In this document: positions 58,320 to 64,000 of the stretch, piece after piece
Position numbering within the stretch: the first letter of the stretch is position 1
Layout: each line of letters opens with the position of its first letter
Source of the DNA: Pyxicephalus adspersus
Taxonomy: Eukaryota; Chordata; Amphibia; Anura; Pyxicephalidae
Direction of reading: 5' to 3'
DNA length: 64,000 nucleotides
Assembly: GCF_032062135.1 (NCBI RefSeq)
Contig: NC_092861.1
Coordinates: 123,412,194-123,476,193 of the forward strand
The notes under the pieces: generated by a model
What the model was told of the DNA's origin: nothing
The model's database searches: none
Seen by the model: only the letters and a program-made list of their open reading frames with translations
Translations under genes and position numbers: made by a program

Positions 58320-60701
58320 AATATAATAACCCATTACCAGCTTCTGGACTATTCCAATGCTCTTGCACTGTAAAGGTGCCATACAATGAGGCTGTTTTAC
58401 TAAAGGAGCTCTGCCTGTTCACTTTTTTAATAATTATCAGTCTGCAATGGAGTGTTTGTTTAGCTTAATAAATGTAGTAAAAATTCACTTTGCAAAAAGT
58501 GGTTTAATTTAGCATGGTTGTATACATTGTGTTTTGGTTTATGTTAATAAAACTTTTAAAATTGTATTATACTCGTGCATGTTAATATTATTATTCTGAG
58601 AATAATCAGATAAGTGATAAAGGGGAAAACTGAACGGAAGCGATAGTGATATTTATTAGTTAATAAAAAGGTCACTGACGTCTGATGAGTGCGTTGTATT
58701 AACTCAACACAGAGTAGCTCCTGTGCGAGGAAGTTAACACATAGTGATTAGGATTAATATGAAGCACAAAAGTACTTAAAGGATATTTGGATTATTTTCA
58801 TGTAAGACTGTGCCTAAAGAAGCAAATTCCTGATATGTATAAATATATAAAAAAAAAAAAATTATCATAGAGAAAATATTGGGACTTTACTGGCACATAT
58901 TCACAAAAAAGACATACATATATTTAAAAAGCATTTTTCCATATTTATTGAAACACAGATTCTCTTTAAAATATATCAAAAAAAGTTTTTGGGGGGAGTC
59001 ACAGCTTTTTAAAAAAACTTCAGGAGTTTTAAAGGGTAGTCATAGTTTAGGTGACAGTGGTATATTAATATACAAGATGTTGAAACAGAACAATATGTAT
59101 CCCATAGAATATGTAACTTCCTAACCAAAGTAGAGAAAGTCTCCTATAGAGGACGCCTGAGAGCCTGATGCTGATGATGCCTCATTGAGGTCTAATGTTG
59201 TATGTTAAATTTTAGGCATAACAGACCGTACAAAAATCTAGCAGATAAAAAATAATATCAGCATTAATTTATGTAAAATGTCATCATCCAAATCCACCAG
59301 ATACACAGTATATAAGCTTGCAAGCATGAGCCTTAAAGGCCACAGAATCTGAGCACACCACCAGCATTTCTCCAGAGAACCCTGTTTACCACCTCTGTAT
59401 TATTGACTTTACTGGTGGGTCTGCCAGGTTGGGGCCCCTTTAATTTGTGCAGATAGTTAGAGAACAAGGTATCAAGGATGGACAGACCAGAGGCTGGGGC
59501 AGGTAGTGAACAGACTTAGAAAGGTCTTAATAATATCCTAGTACTAAGTTGGGGATGCAAGGGCTATGGCACAATGGATATATGTTGGTTTAAAGTTAAA
59601 AGGCAAGGGGTTGTTGAAAGTAGAACATTTCCAAAATGTGCTAATGTATGCAGTGGTATATCACAAGGATTGGCAATGATCTATGGTCCTGCTAATCTAA
59701 AAAAAAAAAGTAAGGTGGTCAAGAAGTATAGAAGAGTTTGAGAACTTTTACTGCTGAGGATACGTATGATTTGGTTTATTGGCCTAAACTAAATCTTATT
59801 ATCATTCAACATAAATTACATGCAAATATAAAGTATTTATTAATTTTATTCTTACTGTTTTGTGGAATTATTTGGAAACATTTAAGTTTTAAGGTACACA
59901 ATGCTGTGTTTCCTGTAGCAGCCTATGCGTTGTGCCTAAAATTACAGTCAAATTATTTTCCTTTTAAAATTTTACCCATTGCTGTTCTAAAAACTAACAG
60001 CCTTGTTGTGGTAACAAATGCAAGGTTTTTAAAATGTTGATGCAATTCTCCACAACAAAGCTTGACTGTCCCCAGTGAATAACTTGCTCATTTGGGAGCT
60101 TCTGCTGGCCTGCAATTAGTAATTGTTCAAATAACTTTCAAAGCATAAGCCAAACTTTCCTTAACAATGAGGTCACGCACAATTTGTTTTTTGTTTGTCT
60201 TTTTTTTTTTTTTGAGGAAGACAAAGAAATGAGAATGTGCGGTTACAATGCTTTTTTTTATCTATAATGCACATTACTACATTTCAAGGTCTTAAACTCA
60301 AATAAACAAACATTAGGGACATTTAAAAATGAGCATTCAAATGAGCAGGAAAAAAACAAGTTCACCTAATTGCCTTTTATTTCTACTGCATCTACTTACC
60401 TTCCTTATGCTTACCTAATGCTCTTTTTTGTTTGCTGGAATCAAAGAGGCAATGGCCAATGTCAGTTCAAATTCATGACTTGGAGTTTTCACAGGGCCAA
60501 TGACTCTAACCCAAATTAAAGCATTGGGTGCTTGAGGATCATCTGAAAGAAGAAATGCTGTTGTTTGGGAGAAGGAGAAGAAAAATCACATGTTCACCCA
60601 CATCCACAATTGTCATTGTTTGCTTCCAATGGGCATTTGGACTCTCAGGGAGTGGATTGGCAGAGAAGCCTTTAAGTTTTTGTGCCCTGCAAAGGCTCAG
60701 T
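58320..60701. other. Non-coding stretch without recognised gene
   Basis: No gene is supported. 60030-60190 appears single-copy. The 100-codon frame at 59738 has no domain I recognise. Confidence 0.45.
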
Positions 60702-60900
60702 TTAAAGCAGAACTAAACTCACCTCTCATCTCTCTATCATTAACATCCTAACCGGGTCCTATTGTGGGTTTGGGTCTTCAGCCATCCTGATAGGCCATGG
60801 TGTAACTCTGCATGGCATGGCATAGGAGTGCATTCATTTCCATCAGCCATCTATGCCCAGGGAGCATACAATGAATGAGCTTACTAAGGTTTATTGTTAA
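60702..60900. mobile_element. Possible TTAA-type MITE, left end
   Basis: TTAAAGCAGAACTAAACTC at 60702 is the family left terminus seen at 26516 and 62573. The body is diverged and the right terminus was not found, so the end coordinate is approximate. Confidence 0.4.
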
Positions 60901-62572
60901 TTGAACAAAATCCTGGAAACAGGTAAGAAAGTTTGTTTCTTGTAGAAGAGGCATAGACTTGTGTTCATGATCACTCTCAGAGAAGCAAAAAAAGCAAAAA
61001 AAGGTAATCCAACATTTATGAATTGTCACCAGAACATTTGTTATGGGGAAACCTAAAACTTACAAATACTACAGTACTTACTATGTCAATGCTACACTGA
61101 CAGCAAAGAATAAAGTAACAAGTTTTGCCTATACATAAGTCTATCTGAACAGAAACCAAACTAATACCGTATAAAGGTACTGCTGAATGCACACTAAAAG
61201 TTATTTATATGCATTGTGTTTTTGGCACACAAAATCTTTTTGTTTAGTATTTACTTTTGAGTATTTTTTTAAAAAAATGCAAATGTTTGTATTCTATTAA
61301 AAAAAATTTGTAGAGTAGCAACTCCAAGAAGTTTTTACAGACTCGGTTCAATGACTTACTTTCACTGAATAGAACATCAGACGGACTGGAAGTTCATTGT
61401 TTTGAGTGAGTCAGCTAGCTTATGAACCTGTTGTGAGAAGGAGCAGGAAACCACAACCTAATGTTTATCTAAATGGTATCCAAAAAAAAACATAAAAAAT
61501 TACACAATCCCTTTGATACATTTATAGGAAAGGTAGCTCTAATCAGAATGTTATTTAAATATTCTGCAGTGCTTGACAGTGCATATATATAATTTACTGA
61601 TCCCAAAGCTGTTTACAATTCACTCCAAGATCATGCCCTGTTGGATGCAGAAGAGCAGCCAATGTCAATGTAAGTATGGCAGTGTTCCAACCTTGGTTGG
61701 ACCAATCCTTCCTGTTTGGGAAACCAATACGAACAATAGGCATATTACATCCACTGTTTAGGCCCAGCACAACAATTGCAGATTGGCAAACAGCCAGACT
61801 GTCTGCTGAGCCTTCAAGCTCATTGAACCTATTTATGTTATAATATTGAGTATTTACTGAGGGTCAGAACCTGCCTTCCAAGCAGCCCTTGCCAGCTCCA
61901 GCAGAAACAGTCCAAATTGTAATAAAAATACACATGGAAACTGGTTGACCTAGCATTGGAATGAGAAAAATCATACAAATTCTCTTGCAGTTTCCTAATT
62001 AGGATCTTAGAAAAGCTAAATCATTGTGCTAATTACTACATTACTATGCCCTTCATATATCTCACATTTCTTCAGTGTAAAAAGTAGTTTGAATTAGAAC
62101 ATATTTTAGAATAATTTAATAGTATTAAATTTGGCTTTTTAGGTTGCTATGCCTTTTAACTTTGCTTGTAGAACTTCACAATCTGTTTGCAATGATCTCT
62201 GTAGAATGTCAATGCCGGTAAAGCTGGACAAGAGGAGACACTATAACTGTTGTTTAAAGATAACTTCTTTACCGAAGGCTTTACAAGACACAAAAATAAA
62301 ACAAGCACAATACAGAGAACATGCCAAGTAGGTGCCAGCTGCAGACAGTACAATATTACAACTACAAATGATGTGCCTAAAATTGAAAGTCGCATCAAAA
62401 GATAGTATATCTTCTTTTTGTTACACAAAAAGGATACAGTGCCAAGAAAAAACATATTTTTTAAGGGTTTTTTTTTTTTTTCAAATATTGTTCTCCTGCA
62501 GCTTATTTAAAAAACAGACGGCTCTCTTGGAGATCTCACTAGATTTAGTCTAGGCAAAAAGCTTAAAGCAGA
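60901..62572. other. Non-coding stretch without recognised gene
   Basis: No gene is supported. The 60- and 99-codon frames near 62150-62455 lie on opposite strands of the same sequence and show no recognisable domain. Confidence 0.45.
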
Positions 62573-62700
62573 ACTAAACCCAAAAATTAAAAAACTGCGA
62601 CCAGGCAGGTCCCTTATTGTGGGAGGGACAGGACATGTGCAGAAGGGACAGGCATGCACATTTTTTTGACAGATGAAGTCATCAATCAGGCATGTTATTA
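62573..62700 (+). mobile_element. TTAA-type MITE, left part
   Basis: TTAAAGCAGAACTAAACCC followed by CTGCGACCAGGCAGGTCCC and GGGAGGGACAGG is the best-preserved left end of this family here. It is truncated where the foldback MITE begins. Confidence 0.65.
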
Positions 62701-62707
62701 ATGAATT

Positions 62708-63119
62708 GGAAGAAGGTCTGCTGGGTCAGCGAGGTTTTCCCATGATAGTCTATTTCCTCCAGTCTTGGGCTACGTACACACATCAGATGATTCTCATCCA
62801 ATATTTGCCTAAGGGCTGATATCAGACGAGAATCTGGCGTGTGTACAGCCCCCGATGTTCATGCATTAGTTCTGGTGGATCCACGAATGATGAACGATCG
62901 TAATGCAAGTGAAGTCCCCTTTATTAAAGAGCGCAACTGGGTGCCGCTCCTTCGTTCTCCGCCTCCCCTCTCCATGGAGCAGAACGGAGCTGTATGAAGA
63001 GCGCTCGTTCATGCATCATGCAGTCTTTTGTCATTGGAAAGGATCGTGAAAGATCCTTTCCAACGACAATTATTGCACATGTGTACACAGCCTTAGACAG
63101 CTTCAGCAAATCAGGGCCA
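62708..63119. mobile_element. Palindromic MITE, subfamily B, split by a Harbinger-like MITE
   Basis: Right-arm blocks GTCTGCTGGGTCAGC, GTTTTCCCATGATAGTC and TTCCTCCAGTC run to 62767. After the insertion, AGACAGCTTCAGCAAATCAG GGCC completes the terminus at 63119. The left arm is missing. Confidence 0.72.
62768..63092. mobile_element. Harbinger-like MITE, copy D, 325 bp
   Basis: The left end GGCTACGTACACACATC and the right end GTGTACACAGCC are inverted termini. They are flanked by TTG (62765-62767) and TTA (63093-63095), a slightly decayed TTA duplication. It contains CCTCTCCATGGAGCAGAAC and a stem GTCATTGGAAAGGATC/GATCCTTTCCAACGAC near 63030-63068. It interrupts the foldback MITE. The 136-codon minus-strand frame spans both repeats and is not a gene. 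Confidence 0.85.
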
Positions 63120-64000
63120 TTATCTCTGTGAATGTAAGTGAGGGGAAATATCTCTTTAGGAGCCCCAGATATCCCTTTCCCTCCTTTATGCAAGCTTAAT
63201 AAAAAAAAAAATTTTTTGATTGATGTTTTTGATGTTTTACCATCTAATCCAAGATTAGAAATGGAATGCAAAAGTTTGTTTCTTTCTTTTTCTGCAAATG
63301 ACTCTTTGGGAATATCATGTAAATGCAGATGCAAGTAATTACTGTATGATAACTTTTATTTGGTAAGCTGAGGGTATATGAGGACATCTGGATATTTTCA
63401 AATCTAGTGAATGTCAATAAAAATACATATCTTCTACAATCAATATCCATAGGTATATTGTACTGTGATATAATTATATGGAAGGCCTGAAAGTCTTATT
63501 TTGGTTGGCTGGTCTTCTTTTGTTGATTGGCTTTGTCTCAATCCCCATTATCTTTGACCAAGATATAAGCCAAGGTATAATAATTTTTACTATAGATTTA
63601 AAGCACTTGGTGTCCTAATGAGCAACATGCAGATTCTTTAACTTTTTGAGGTTACAATTATATTGTTCAGTCATTGATGTCAGTTATTGACATTTGATTT
63701 TTCTTTCTGTGCAGGTCACCCATTCCTGTGTGAATTCCCAATTGGTTTATGGGTTCTCTATACAATGCAAGAAGAATATGGCTGGTGGGAGAGGCTACAC
63801 ATAGCTTTCTAAGCAGAATGCCCTAGGAAAGCTCACATATGATTTTATTATTTACTTCATTATTTACAAAAATTAAATCAAAAGGGTGAGTCAAGTAAAA
63901 ATAAATAGGGAAAAAAGGGCTAGATAAAGCAATTTCCAGGTTTTATAAACTTGTTTGGTTCAATACACTGTTTATAGTAACCTACTTTCAAAAAATTAAA
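63120..64000. other. Non-coding stretch to the window end
   Basis: No gene is called. A pyrimidine tract with GTGCAG at about 63711-63716 followed by a short open phase looks exon-like. AAAGGGTGAGTCAAGTAAAA at 63881 resembles the mariner-like terminus at 12766. Both are described under findings. Confidence 0.4.

Noticed and set aside
62924..63334. 136-codon minus-strand open frame, longest in the window
   Set aside because: It crosses a Harbinger-like MITE, part of a foldback MITE and unique DNA. The frame is an accident of the junctions.

Overview
The window looks like intergenic or intronic nuclear DNA from an amphibian, most probably a neobatrachian and perhaps ranoid frog. This rests on composition (AT-rich, CpG-poor outside a few islands), very low coding content, many microsatellites, and several dispersed repeats I recognise from frog genomes. 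These repeats are a palindromic MITE opening GGGCCTGATTTATTAAAG, an L2-like LINE tail ending GGCGCTATATAAAT, TTAA-flanked elements, and hAT, Harbinger-like and mariner-like MITEs. The species call is an inference. I found no supportable host protein-coding gene, rRNA gene or functional tRNA gene. The short open frames are chance frames or transposon relics.

Layout. 0-4 kb holds a foldback MITE, a complete hAT-like element with an internal hairpin, a triplet tract and an L2 3' end. 4-12.7 kb is mostly unique AT-rich sequence with one foldback MITE and one hAT fragment. 12.7-19.4 kb holds a mariner-like MITE, a CpG island behind a hAT-like 5' end, a Harbinger-like MITE, a Tigger-like element and a hAT fragment. 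20-28.5 kb holds two L2-clade LINE remnants with reverse-transcriptase residues, a hAT element with 8-bp target duplications, a foldback MITE and a hAT relative. 30.7-35.7 kb holds a tRNA-headed SINE sharing its tail with the LINE, a TTAA element carrying a nested LINE tail, and a 319-bp tandem duplication. 37.5-48 kb holds foldback MITEs, a 948-bp TTAA element with a perfect 35-bp inverted repeat, a (GATA)n array and a Tigger-like element. 48-51.5 kb holds a solo LTR nested in a hAT MITE, a widespread vertebrate repeat and two more MITEs. 53.6-63.1 kb holds more foldback MITEs, three Harbinger-like MITEs and a hAT transposase relic split by one of them.

There is no operon-like logic. The interest lies in transposon stratigraphy, with several nested insertions dated relative to one another by target-site duplications. 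It also lies in a SINE and LINE sharing a 3' tail, and in long inverted repeats that would fold into hairpins if transcribed. The single-copy stretches between repeats may contain conserved regulatory elements, but this cannot be shown from one sequence.
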